Origin: Dendrophyllia cribrosa
Lineage: Eukaryota; Cnidaria; Anthozoa; Scleractinia; Dendrophylliidae
Length of the DNA: 64,000 nucleotides
Reading direction: 5' to 3'
Assembly: GCA_024195265.1 (NCBI GenBank)
Contig: JAJLRJ010000009.1
Location: 13,468,291-13,532,290 of the forward strand
The notes under the pieces are model-generated. The model had not been told where the DNA came from, did no database searches, and was given only the letters and a program-made list of their open reading frames with translations. Positions 11,501-20,999 of the stretch are shown here, piece by piece; the first letter of the stretch is position 1, and each line of letters starts with the position of its first letter. The position numbers and the translations under genes are program-made.

Positions 11501-14500
11501 TCTTATATTTTACTAGTTCTATTAGTTACTATTAACTTACATGTTTAGAAATTTTAAGTTGACATTAAATCGTAATTTTTTTCCGATTTGTTTATTGTGC
11601 CAGTTTGTGAGGTGTGGTCTCTGTTTATGAACACTATGCCCCTAAATTACCAATAGAAAATAATACCAGACTAACAATTTTAGTTTCTCATAAACATGCA
11701 AAAACATTAAAAATGCCAAAACTGAAAATAAATTGTCTTAAAATTCGACTTAAGACAGTTAAAAGCCTTATGTTACTTCAATTAATCATTTTATAAAGCT
11801 TCTTTAAAACATTAGGTGTGTTTGATAACTAACATTTAATAGAACAAACCATCAACGAAATAGAGGATGATTTATAAGCCTGGAAAACAACGAAAAATGA
11901 ACAACTGGCCTATTACTTGTCTTCTTGTTATCCCAGAAACTGGAAGACAAACATCCACTTAGGTCGGGTTAGAATCGAATTATAATCTTTCACCCTTCCT
12001 CCCTCTGAAAGGCCTGAAAATAAATAAGCCCCGGGGACTTAATAGAGACTTATTTTAGTTACCATTGATATGGGCCCCTGGTTTAATCCACTTTCCGAGC
12101 AGAACAGGTGTTGATGATGACGTCACAGTCACAATCACATCAGCGCCACTGACCGCTTGTTCAGCCGTCTCGCATGCTGTTGCGCCAATTTCCTCCGCAA
12201 ACTTTATGGCGTTTGCTGGTGTTCTGCTCCATACTCTGACCTTTTTTTACATTTGAAACAAATGACAAATTTCAGTTAGACTTCTCTGGACAATTTTACT
12301 AGTCCGATCTTAGCCACAAATGGTAACAGCTACTTCAATTGATATACACCTAATTCAAAAAAGGTTGCTTTGGTCTTTGGTAATTGGGCATTGGGAAGCT
12401 ATTGTTTGGCGGTCACTCAAGCAAAGCATTGCATTGTGTTCCGTATGCCCAAATGCCAATGACCAATTACCAATGACCAATTGTCAAAGCAACCTTTATT
12501 GAATTAGGTATATAAGTCTAAATTTTAGGAGTCACTGAACAACAACCAAAGAAAACGTAACCGTGATATAAAAACACAGCCTTATCGTGTTAAGTTTGAC
12601 AATTCGTGCCAACTTCCAATCCGTTGTATTAATTCTCAGCAGTACAGAGTACAGTTTGCTGTATATTAGAGCACCTCGCTTATAAAAAAAAACAATTCAC
12701 ATCAAATCACATTGCTGGGCATTACACATCCCTTCATATTACATATCATGTGTCATCACATCGCAACACATTGCATTGTGTTGCATTGTGAAGTGTGAAA
12801 TCGAGACAAACAGTGAAGAAAAGGACGCGACAGAATTGAGCAGACAAATTTAACCAAATACTGCATCTTACATAACTTTCTACCATCATATGCCTTCCGC
12901 ACATTCTTCTTTCTTGTATTTTTTTCTTACCTCCGAAAAGGGCCTGACAAACTTGAGAGCCTGAGCATGACTTCTAGCCTGGGCCCCAGATCCCAGAATG
13001 CACAGCACCTCGGTATCTTCTGATGCAAGATGCTGCAAAGCATTAAATCTAACTTATTTAACTTATTCCTGAAGGAAGGTCTAAACTGGTTAAAATACAT
13101 GTATGCAAGTAAGAACACAAAATATGTATCCTTTTCTTCTCCTTAAAGCTCTAGGAAGTATGATAGAAAACATAATCCATTCCTAGAAAATTCCGTTTAC
13201 TAATTTTGTCCAAAGGTTTCAAAGTCGCATGAATAAGGGAGGGACAAAACAGTTGTCTAATAGAAAGTACTGCCGATGAAGTATCAGGCAGGAAGATTAA
13301 AAAATGCCTCTAGGCTTGAAGCAAAATTAAGACTAAACACACTTGAGTCCCCTTGAGTATAAGATTACCTAAGATGGCAAATCCTACAATTAAATGAACT
13401 AAAAACTGAAGTTTTGGGGGGGGGGGGGGGGGGGGTTGGTTGCTGGGTATATTATATATATGTGGGGGGGGGGGCGGGATAAGATAGGATAGGAATGGGG
13501 GGGGGGGGGGGGGGGTGGAATCGAAGAGGGATATTGAAGATTTCAAGCTATTCGAACAGAAACCTACCTTCGTGGCGACAGCCGAGGCCGCTGCAGTTCT
13601 CATTTCAGAAATGACCGTTCCGTCCATGATCTGAGGTAAGATGAGACAAGACCCAACACGCTTATAGTAAACAAACAAAACGTAATTCATACTATTTTAG
13701 TCTTAGAATGTAAAAAAATGTTCATTGAATTTTAATGTAACTTTGTGTTACCACTAGAAAGCTGGACTTTGGAGTACGTGTCAATCTGATCAGAAAACGA
13801 CTTGAGAGAATACATTTATCTTGGTAATGAAGTCCAATAGAACTACCCAGATGGACCACAGGAACGCTTTACAGAGGGAACAGCGCATCACAAGAAGGAT
13901 TGAAGCAATGTTTAAAGATGACATTTTTTAAAACAGTCTTGGAAACAGGCCTTGGAAACAGCCAAAACACATACTTACTGCCACAAGATCTCCTGTTTCG
14001 GCATTGAAGTGGAGTAAATGTGATGGTACTCTGTGTTTTACGTTATCCTTGCTATAGTACGGAGCCGTCACCTTTGTAACCAGAGCATTGTCCTTAGCAG
14101 GAATAGCAAGGCATAATATACAGCAAGCTGAATTGGAGAAATAAGACGAAGAGAAACGCGTAATTCGACAACCGTAAGCCATAAAAAAATGCCCCGGCTG
14201 ATGTATGTAACGTGTTTTATGATTATGGTCAGGAGCTGGTCTAAAGAATGTGAAGAAAAAATCGTAAGCAAAGCAAAGAAACATTACCTACACAGACAAA
14301 ATAACGGTTAAAACGTCAAAATTCTACACGAATGGCAATTTTGATTTTCTTGAACGCCTGTCACAATATAAATGTAATATTGATGAACTACAATCTACTT
14401 CCATCCTTCAGTTGCAACCCTGCACTTTATCTCCAAACCATTTCTTCTATTTTGCTCTATAAAATTGTTTTATCCCATTAAGCTGTATTTTTGGTAGCAT

Positions 14501-15889
14501 TTGGCGATATAAAATGAAAAAAAAAGGTGAGCGAAATTTTTTTATTTTGGCAGGAGGCTCGACTGAGTTTTTTTTTTTTTTTTTTTTGCCCTGGGGTGTA
14601 TGTTTTAAAGTAAAAATTTCGCAGGGAATTAAGGCATGCTTTGATTGCTTCCATACTTCGATTGCTTTTCATACTTCACCAAGTTTATGAAGTGTAATCA
14701 AAATTTTATGTGTCGCTGGTTTCCAAGCGACAGCGGTTACTATAGCATTGCCAGCTTATTGCTTTTTTTCATGATCAAACAATGTCATTTTCCTCAAAAT
14801 CTAGTCCGACACTTCATAATGAAACTTAAAAGTTTGTAGTACTCAGTACGTAACACTAGCTGCAACGAAGTTTCAAGAAAATTATTACACGGTTTTCGAG
14901 TAACTCAAATATCAATTTTTAGGGCATGATAGGCAAAACAGTAATGAAACAATGAAAATATTTCCAAAATGCCTTTACAAATAATGATAATCTATTTTAA
15001 CGGCTTGCTGTTTTAACATAATATGTAAGGCCATTTTGATTTTGAATCCAGAACATCTGGAAATGAAACATCGCCCACAATGCCGCGACACATCCGGGAT
15101 TAAATTTTCTACCCATACAAAAATCCAAATAACGATAAAAAAAGCAGACGGTCAGACAATGGAGGAAATGCCCTTTAGTATTGTTCAGCAAGGACGCATT
15201 TTTAAGTACATGCCAAATTGACAAGAATGCTAAAACACGGGTCCAGACCAATACTTTAAAGCACGTTTTGACTTAGTGAGTTGGTGACATGGACGCTTAA
15301 TTTTCCATATCGGAGGTGGTAAAGGTGAGAGGGATTTGTGCAGGGGCTGACCTGATTTGTATTACTGTCGTTACGAAAATTGGCAGTTCTCACCATTGGG
15401 GGTCACCTCCTGTTCTCTTTCATCAACACCTGTTTGTCCCTTCTTGTCCCCTGTAGGATATAAGTGTAACAACTACGCACGATTTGCGCTGCTAGGTGTC
15501 CTTCTATAGCCCCCTTCCCCCCCCCCCCCCCCCCCCCCCCGTGTTTTTAAATTGAAATTAAACGCAGCATTTCTAGAACAAAATCTTCAAAGAACTTACC
15601 CCGAGTGCTCTTTTACAGGAATCTTCAAACGAACAGGTTGAATAATGCCTCCGCTTTCACGGTCTGAGAAATTCACAAACGACTTTTCTATCTTCGGTAT
15701 TAGTTCTTTATACCGCAGTACTTGTTGGACTTGAGAAGCGCTGATATATTCCGGCTGCTGGTCATCTCTTCTCGCAGTTGTTAAACCTTGGAATACGTTA
15801 CACAATCCAAATTTGCTAATGTTTGGCGAACGCTTTACTCGTGTAAAGAAGTTGAACAAGTAAAAAGGATTCATAGTCCGGCTTGCCAT
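8433..15889 (-). CDS. CRYM: Mu-crystallin / ketimine reductase, 8 exons (exon 2 frameshifted)
   Basis: This is an ornithine cyclodeaminase/mu-crystallin family gene. Exons: 15889-15600, 14127-13979, 13630-13568, 13032-12931, 12240-12063, 11051-10930, 9466-9382 and 8500-8433, with matching phases and GT/AG borders. The product is ~351 aa if the exon 2 frame break is bridged; human mu-crystallin is 314 aa, and the excess is an N-terminal extension of ~46 residues. Visible landmarks are the substrate-side QPVR segment (residues ~84-87), VPSH in exon 2, and the NAD(P)H Rossmann motif GSGAQA (181-186). GADVIVTVT, ELGEVISG and the family's C-terminal MAVQDVVAAKLVY follow. Known family members reduce cyclic ketimines with NAD(P)H, and the mammalian form binds thyroid hormone. 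The start was chosen at the Met before ASRTMNPF; an in-frame open stretch continues upstream, but a TTCCATTTCAG acceptor-like site sits just before this Met, so a 5' UTR exon is likely. Confidence 0.88.
9382..9466 (-). CDS. CRYM: CRYM exon 7
   Basis: Encodes AKVTGELGEVISGKIK and KKKTTLFKSL, aligning without gaps to the ELGEV...TTVFKSLG segment of mu-crystallins. Donor TTTAG|GTAAAG; the last G starts a split Gly codon. The acceptor (CAACAAG|GC) is weak in pyrimidines but is the only one that keeps frame and family spacing. Confidence 0.82.
9540..9672. repeat. Two short perfect palindromes in CRYM intron
   Basis: 'aataactcgactt|aagtcgagttatt'-type and 'aaaatcgttactctatt|aatagagtaacgatttt' hairpins are adjacent, separated by a triplicated 'aaaataattg' unit. 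They would form strong stem-loops and are probably a MITE remnant. Confidence 0.6.
9784..9953. mobile_element. Palindromic MITE (~170 bp)
   Basis: The left arm, from 'caatagactattttcgata' through 'ggctccgaggcttgg' to 'gaataaaacaaaag', is repeated as its near-perfect reverse complement ending 'tatcgaaaatggtctattg'. Arms are ~70 bp and the spacer ~30 bp. It lies in the CRYM intron between exons 6 and 7. Confidence 0.8.
10140..10338. mobile_element. Palindromic MITE, family 'TAGGCCATTTCCG'
   Basis: Ends TAGGCCATTTCCG...CGGAAATAGCCTA, with arms containing 'agcctctctatcaaa', 'gcgaggctaggtgcgaaac' and 'ctttcatatgaaaatgag', each with its reverse complement. The same family recurs at 29435-29609 (and the duplicate at 47899-48073), so it is a real dispersed element. 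Located in a CRYM intron. Confidence 0.82.
10930..11051 (-). CDS. CRYM: CRYM exon 6
   Basis: Acceptor GTGATCAG|GT, donor CTAAG|GTGAG. Encodes GAGAARPTWRELDDEVM, then an acidic VIADSIEAAMVESG segment. This matches the conserved GASRPDWRELD...DS.EAAL.ESGDV region of mu-crystallin. Confidence 0.87.
11222..11420 (+). repeat. G-rich tandem repeat in CRYM intron
   Basis: Imperfect repeats of runs of 5-11 G separated by 'gagg', 'cttattgga' and 'tggtttgttt'. Many G-runs of three or more, closely spaced, could form G-quadruplexes on the plus strand, that is, the antisense strand of the gene. Possibly inflated by sequencing of homopolymers. Confidence 0.6.
12063..12240 (-). CDS. CRYM: CRYM exon 5
   Basis: Begins GTC AGA GTA TGG after TAAAAAAAG and ends CAATG|GTAAC. 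Encodes VRVWSRTPANAIKFAEEIGA, SGADVIVTVTSS and a GKWIKPGAHIN end, the cofactor-binding domain core that follows the GxGxxA loop in this family. Confidence 0.88.
12343..12514. mobile_element. MITE-like foldback in CRYM intron 4
   Basis: Terminal inverted repeats 'tatacacctaattcaa..aaggttgcttt' and 'aaagcaacctttattgaattaggtata'. They are followed inward by a shorter inverted/direct 'attggtcattggta' cluster. ~170 bp, non-coding. Confidence 0.7.
12931..13032 (-). CDS. CRYM: CRYM exon 4 (NAD(P)H-binding loop)
   Basis: Acceptor TTTGCAG|CAT, donor TCGGAG|GTAAGA, 34 codons in phase 0. Encodes HLASEDTEVLCILGSGAQAR and then SHAQALKFVRPFSE; GSGAQA is the dinucleotide-binding glycine loop. Confidence 0.9.
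13413..13515 (+). repeat. Poly-G tracts in CRYM intron 3
   Basis: Three G-runs (near 13413-13435, 13464-13473 and 13498-13515) separated by a short TATA repeat and a 'gataagataggatagg' string. They explain the proline-rich minus-strand reading frame here, which is not a gene. Confidence 0.8.
13568..13630 (-). CDS. CRYM: CRYM exon 3
   Basis: Acceptor CTTACCTCAG|ATC, donor CACGAAG|GTAGG, 21 codons in phase 0. Encodes IMDGTVISEMRTAAASAVAT plus K, aligning to [20 protein letters not shown] of mu-crystallin. Confidence 0.9.
13979..14127 (-). CDS. CRYM: CRYM exon 2 with 1-nt frame break
   Basis: Acceptor CCAATTCAG|C, donor GTGGCA|GTAAGT. In the frame set by exon 1 it reads LLYIMPCYSC and then hits TAA at about 14096-14094. 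One base out of frame it continues KDNALVTKVTAPYY, KHRVPSH and NAETGDLVA into exon 3. Removing one base between TGC and AAG gives a gap-free alignment to the family (MPAYSA.EDALTTK), so a single extra base is the likely lesion. Assembly error and true mutation cannot be separated here, as this exon lies outside the duplicated block. Confidence 0.85.
14440..14610. repeat. Dispersed repeat ('ggtgagcgaaattt' family)
   Basis: Shares 'tatccNattaagYtgtat', 'tttggcgatata' and 'ggtgagcgaaattttNttattttggcagga' with 54455-54548. In this copy it is followed by a ~20-nt poly-T. Unknown family; in the CRYM intron 1 here and an arylsulfatase intron there. Confidence 0.6.
15600..15889 (-). CDS. CRYM: CRYM exon 1 (start codon), copy 1
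   Basis: Starts at the Met of MASRTMNPFYLFNFF (A of ATG at 15889) and ends CACTCGGG|GTAAGT. The first ~46 residues have basic and aromatic residues and could be a targeting peptide. From EYISASQVQQVL on, the family fold begins, with IPKIEKSFVNFSD and GGIIQPVRLKIPV. A near-identical copy lies at 34064-34353, with one substitution (Ser to Leu in the last full codon). Confidence 0.88.
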
Positions 15890-15929
15890 CGCGTGTACTG
15901 AAATGGAATAACAACGCAATATAAAAGTA

Positions 15930-16200
15930 AAGGGCATGGTCGTCGTACTAACGGTGTTTGAATCAACAATGATCACCGTCAGAGTTATTCCGATATATTT
16001 TCCTGAGGGTATGTTAAGCGAGAAACGGAATATGCTGACTAACAACTCTTTAGAAAGAATTGGTATCTCTTAGGGGTAACTCATTAGTGTGAGCCACACC
16101 TACAAACGGTTTTTAAGGTACTTTGGGGGGTTCCTTTCACAATTTACGACGATCACCTCTGTCAGTTTTATACAAGAGTCGCCCCTCGGGAAGTGTTTTA
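15930..16200. repeat. Diverged dispersed repeat at CRYM 5' flank
   Basis: Related to 449-770 by order and sequence of landmarks (gtcgtac, gatcaccgtcagagttatt, ggtatctcttaggggt, aaggtactttgggg). It starts ~40 bp upstream of the CRYM start codon, so any upstream CRYM promoter or 5' UTR intron overlaps it. Confidence 0.45.
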
Positions 16201-16617
16201 GTCAACCCCAAACCAAAGTAATGATTCTTTATCAATCACTGCTACTGCAAGCTGTACCGCCCTTTACAGTCAGTCGAGCGGGCGAGCTAATCACGAAAAC
16301 GCACGACGAGAATGAAGAAAGCGGCCTCGGCTCGTGTTACTTTCGCTCACTCGGCCGATCGCTAATCGCGTGATTTGTTTGCCCACTAGTCTATCCAGAG
16401 GAGGACTGCCGAGCCAGGGTGGGAGGTGGGGGGGAGGAATCAACTTCCCATACATTCTTAAATGAAATCTGAACGATGTTCTCAAAACAAAGCAATCGTC
16501 GAGACTATTTTCTTGCACGTGTACAGTCGTTTAAAAAGAAAAGAAACAACGATCACCAACGATTTTCCAACGCAAAAACACTGCGCGGTCGGCGGCGGGA
16601 CTTGGTATTGCTCTTTT

Positions 16618-16840
16618 AAGCTTGGTTCCTACTAGCAACGTAAGCGATGTAAGCGGAATCGTAAGCGGAATCGGAATCGTAAGAACCTTACGATCTAGTG
16701 GAAATCAAAACGACGGAAGCAGATTGTAAGCGACAAATGCGACTCCGTTTTTTGATTTCGATCCACTAGAACGTAAGGCTCCTTACGCTTTCGACTCCGA
16801 CTCCGCTTCCGATTTCGTCGCTAGTGGGAACCAGCCCTTG
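16618..16840. mobile_element. Palindromic MITE with CGTAAGCGGAATCG repeats
   Basis: Ends 'aagcttggttcctactagc' and 'gctagtgggaaccagcccttg' are inverted. Arms hold repeated 'gtaagcggaatcg' on the left and 'cgactccgcttcc' on the right, with inner 'cgatctagtggaaatcaaaa' inverted to 'ttttttgatttcgatccacta'. ~220 bp. The duplicate copy is at 35081-35303. Confidence 0.75.
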
Positions 16841-17133
16841 TTTTGATAAATCACGAATTTTGATATTGAATTTATGACGCTTTTCAGACATCATATGTGT
16901 AGTTTGCCTCTTCTTTAAACAAATTTCCTCCACAGAGTTTTCCAATGTCAAGACACAGAGCCGTAAAGTTTATACAGCGAGTATTTATATCTTTTTGCTA
17001 TGCATGTAGACGGTGTGGGTTTAAGGTACTGAGCTTTGGGTAATAATTGTACCTTGTTCTTGACTTTGTACTGGAAACGTTGAGGTGAAAATGATAAATC
17101 ATGCCGAACTTTATCAAGTAAATGAATATTACA

Positions 17134-17291
17134 ATAGGTGGTTTTCACGTTACGTCACAGCGGCCATGTTGGTGCACACCTACGAAAGAATTTTAATGAA
17201 CGTCTTTTGTTATGTGCACCAACATGGCTGCCATGGCCTTTGTCATTTGAGTCCCACAGGACTGAAGGTCACGTGAGTGAAAACCATCTAT
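17134..17291. mobile_element. Palindromic MITE (~158 bp)
   Basis: Ends 'ataggtggttttcacgt' and 'gtgagtgaaaaccatctat' are inverted, with inner 'cagcggccatgttggtgcac' inverted to 'gtgcaccaacatggctgcc'. The duplicate copy is at 35597-35754. Confidence 0.75.
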
Positions 17292-17877
17292 ATGAAGTGT
17301 ATATGTTTCAGTTTATTGTAGGTCTTTTGTTTGTTCATTTTTTTATCGGTGGTTTTGACACAGTTTCCATGGAGATTTCATTAATGCCAAATTTCTTTTT
17401 TTAATGATCCTGCTTCTTTAACATACACAGTAATTCAGCGGTAAAACTGCTTCTTATTCATCAAGCATACGCTATCACTGTATGCTGTGAACGTCGTTAA
17501 AACAAGTCCGAAACCTGTGGATTTCTCAAGCTGGGCAAGCGGGGGGACTGAATTTTTCAATTTTTCATTTGTAATTACGTTTCTGCATTTTCGTGACCGA
17601 GAAGCCGGCAGGCGCAGACTTTTCGGACTAGAATGAAGTCCCTGTAAAAGAGCATTCGGTGTGAGACATTTGCAGGCTTGCCTTACCCTTAGCCGTGGTT
17701 TCTCGACCGCTAAAGTACGGGGAAGCGGAGTCTGGGAACAAGATCGGACCAAACCCTGACATAACCGGCCTCCACCGCCTTGAAGTGTACATGCTCGCAG
17801 GTTGGGCTCGCGCCTTATTTCGCCGGGCACTATTGCTTGTGTCAATAACTACTTGAGTTAACCATGACGGCAACAAC

Positions 17878-17918
17878 ATCAAAAACAACAACAACAACAA
17901 CAACAACGTCAACAACAA
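17878..17918. repeat. CAA-trinucleotide microsatellite
   Basis: Run of (CAA)n with minor interruptions; also at 36339-36380. It gives a spurious leucine-rich minus-strand frame. Confidence 0.85.
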
Positions 17919-18252
17919 AACGCTTAGCAAGTGTATTTACTACAAATGAGATACACTGTTTTGCACATGCTCAATTTTCAATTTTGATTATTTCTTTATT
18001 CCCTAAACAAAACGACATTATTAATATAGCCGTAACGTAGTTAGCTGCAGTTTTAAACCAATGGAGAAACAAAACATATCCAGGGACGAAACGATTGGTA
18101 ATTATCCTTCACAAAAGTTGATACTATGTTTGTTACTTCCTGCATCCGTCAGAAAATACAACAAAAACCTAACCAAGTTTCTAGTTTGCTACAATAGAGT
18201 TACATTGTTTTGCATATGCTTACACTGTCCTCCATCAGTTGACAATGGGTTG

Positions 18253-19034
18253 TTACTTCTCGTATCTGTCAGAGAGAAGTTCCAAAGCCTTTAGCGAGCA
18301 TCCAAACAGCCACCTGTCTTCCAAGCCAGATTTCTTGCCCAACATCAGGCGGCACCTGGAATACCAGACTTCATCCACAACATCAGCAATAAGAATGGTT
18401 CTCTGGGTAGTATGATGGATCGGACCTCGCCCATGACACACACGTGAGTTATCGTACAGGGCCGCCATCCCTTCTTTGATCACAATCTTCTGCTGGTATT
18501 TGGGATCACAAAGCTTGGATCTGAGAAGCTCGTAAGCTTTATAAAACTTCAGCATCTTAGACGTGCTGTTGTCACCTCTCACAGGACTCAGCTCAAAGCC
18601 TGCTTGTTTCATAGTAAAACGGAGCTTGTAATGGTCGTCGTTGTCGTCAAAATAAATCAGAGGGCGTTGCACATGGGTGTCAACTTGGTACATTGCTACC
18701 TCGGACGGTTTGCACGCCTCCTGTACGGTAAGCCGGCGCCGAGCGGTGCGGATCGGAACAGTGCTGAGCAACTCGAACGCCTCGGGGTCTTCTTCGCGAA
18801 TATCTTCTATCACCTTCACGTTGTCGATGAAGAAGTTGACGGTATCTTGAACTGGAGCATTGTAGCGGCTTCCCAGCAGGCAGGCAATCTTTCCCGGGTT
18901 CAAGTAGTAGCCATGATCTGTATGCGGGGCATGTGTTCCAAAACCATAGGCATCCCGATCATTTTCTTCAGACACTTTATGGTCTGCAATCAGGTCTATT
19001 ATGTCGGTTGGGTGGTAACGTTGTCGAATCTTCC
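18253..19034 (-). CDS. BBOX1: Dioxygenase exon 2, copy 1 (catalytic core)
   Basis: Acceptor GTTAATACAG|GG, stop TAA at 18255-18253. Holds the HTD iron motif, a long acidic insert-like region, and the CHGR...QRTILIADVVD C-terminal active-site strand. Intact in this copy. Confidence 0.88.
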
Positions 19035-20995
19035 CTGTATTAACAACAAAAAGGTAAAACTCTTAACCTTTCCTGGTCGACAAAATGAAAGTCAGTTAAC
19101 CATCTTATTCCCACAAGCTACCAAGCTCGAAACAATGGGAAAATACCCGGTTGCCGCAGGAATCGAGTGAGGGAAGGTTTATGCCCGTTCCAAAACCCAA
19201 TTGTTTGGGGGGGGGGGGGGGGGGAGTATTTTCTTGGGGGGTGGGGGTATTCAATGAATCAAGATGTCCGCTGTTGTAAGACTAGTTTAGACAACGCGCA
19301 AAAGCCTTCTTAAACTTTCAGTACATCTTGCGTTACTTTTATACTAGCGGAAACAATCAGTATTTTCAGTAGTTAGCAATCAGTTTTTACAGTTACTGTT
19401 AAACTATAAAGTAATACGAGCAGACGCAGTGTTCATATATGCGGTGAACAAAGCCAAGAAGCCCATCTCCACAGGAGTAACTCATATTAAGATGCATTTA
19501 ATGTTTCACAGAAAGTCGCTGATTATTCAAGAAGTTGTAAATATATGTAACCTAGTGCTTTTGTTCATAATGTTATTGTTTCAACTGAAGTTGCATTCTT
19601 TTCATAAAATATGGGTGTCTCTAGTATTGTAAGAATGACTACCAGATCTGGGAAAGCTTAGTACAGATTGTATGATGAATGAACAAACGCAAGGGCTTTT
19701 TTTCTTATTATAACATTTAATCCCTTCTGGGGATTTTTAAGGTTGAAAAATTCAGCATGGGATTTTTTTTTTTTTTGGGGGGGGGGGGGGGGGGGTTAAT
19801 TTTGGTTCAGGGGATTTTATTGGGCTTTGTTGGAAGCCCTAGGAATTTCTTTGGGTAGTGATTTTTCCCCATCCGCACATCCCCGTCACTTTAAATCCGG
19901 AGTACCCCCTAGGTCCGGAACACCCTTTCTCATTCACTAAACTAAATACATATTCAACAATATCCCATGTCTATTCTACTCATTAACAATATTTCTCCAG
20001 CTGTTGTGAGATTCCGCTTATAATCTCTCATGTCAACGCGATTAAGACTCCTCTGTTAAAACACATATGGTTAAAACCATTCTCTGTTTGAGTATTATCA
20101 TTCCCTTTCTAGACATGAAATTTGGCTGTTTTAATCTGGATAAAAACTCATTATATCTTATATTGTTTCCTTTGAATTGTTTTTCTACGTTTTATCAATT
20201 CTGGAAATTTTAGGTTTTACGTGTTTTCAATTTTTTGTTTTATGTTTCTATTTCACCTTACTAAGTTTTGCTGGTACATATTTCTATCATTCTCTTTAAG
20301 ACGGACAGTGGCGGGGCGGGGACCAGCTATCCATGTTAGAGAGGTGTGCGTCTTATATAGAGAGTTCAGTTACAGTAAAGAGATCAACTTTAGGTTGTCT
20401 CAGAGAGGTGTTCTTCTTAAAAGGGTGACTGTTTAAAAGGGGGTGATTGTATATTCTTACCTATAGTGTGCAGTACCCCTTTCAGTCCCTCCTCATTGGG
20501 TGGAATACCCCTCATGTACGCCACACCGTACTTCCTAAGGCACATCATCCAGGACTCCATATCATCAACTATGCGTGAATAGTCAAAGAAATTATCCAAG
20601 ATGTTATTCGCTGTCCAAGGAACCACATGCGGGGTGAGGTCGTGGTGAGTGGTGTCTTGGGCTCTCAGCCAAGACAAATCAAAGGTGCTGCTGTGTTCGG
20701 GCCATTGAACTTTCAAGAAATCGTTTCCTTCGTGGTATTCTGCGGACAGAAGTGAAGAATCTTTGGAAATAAAGGCAAGATATTTCTCCAGACGATAAAG
20801 ACAAGAGCCAGCATCAAAGAACTGTTCATCACGAATCGACGAACGCAACCAGATGTTGGGAAACTCGCTCTTGGCGCCGTCCTTCCACGTTATTTTCAAG
20901 AAATCGCGACAGTGAGAAACAGCTTCAGCTCTGAACGGCGCACGAAGAAATGAATTGACTCCAGCTCTCAACGGTGCACGGAGATGTGAAGCCAT
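18253..20995 (-). CDS. BBOX1: Gamma-butyrobetaine/trimethyllysine dioxygenase, 2 exons, copy 1
   Basis: Exons 20995-20461 and 19034-18253 join ATAG|GG in phase, giving 438 aa (human BBOX1 387, TMLHE ~421). It is a 2-oxoglutarate/Fe(II) dioxygenase of the carnitine pathway family. The TauD-type core has H216-T-D218 for iron, a distal H379 in DNSRVCHGR, and R390 placed for 2-oxoglutarate. The N-terminal domain has the IWLR and SWLR landmarks (48-51, 108-111) but not the CxC..C zinc cysteines that normally follow the first one; only a candidate zinc His (H101) remains. The first ~30 residues are Arg-rich with a single acidic residue (E24), which fits a mitochondrial presequence. BBOX1 versus TMLHE, or a divergent paralogue, cannot be settled by eye. 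It lies between CRYM and the arylsulfatase on the same strand. Confidence 0.85.
19040..20455 (-). other. Dioxygenase intron 1, copy 1
   Basis: Intron of ~1.43 kb bounded by GTAAG (20460) and AG (19035). It contains poly-G tracts near 19206-19224 and 19775-19795 and AT-rich sequence; no additional exon recognised. Confidence 0.75.
20461..20995 (-). CDS. BBOX1: Dioxygenase exon 1, copy 1 (start)
   Basis: Starts at MASHLRAPLRAG and ends CACTATAG|GTAAGA. Upstream of the ATG is 'agtgattagccaatg' type sequence with no in-frame alternative. Encodes the presequence, the N-terminal domain and the start of the catalytic domain (WMMCLRKYGVAYMRGIPP). Confidence 0.87.
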
Positions 20996-20999
20996 AGTG

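Noticed and set aside
17628..17930. Leucine-rich signal-peptide protein on the minus strand
   Set aside because: Produced by translation of a CAA microsatellite.
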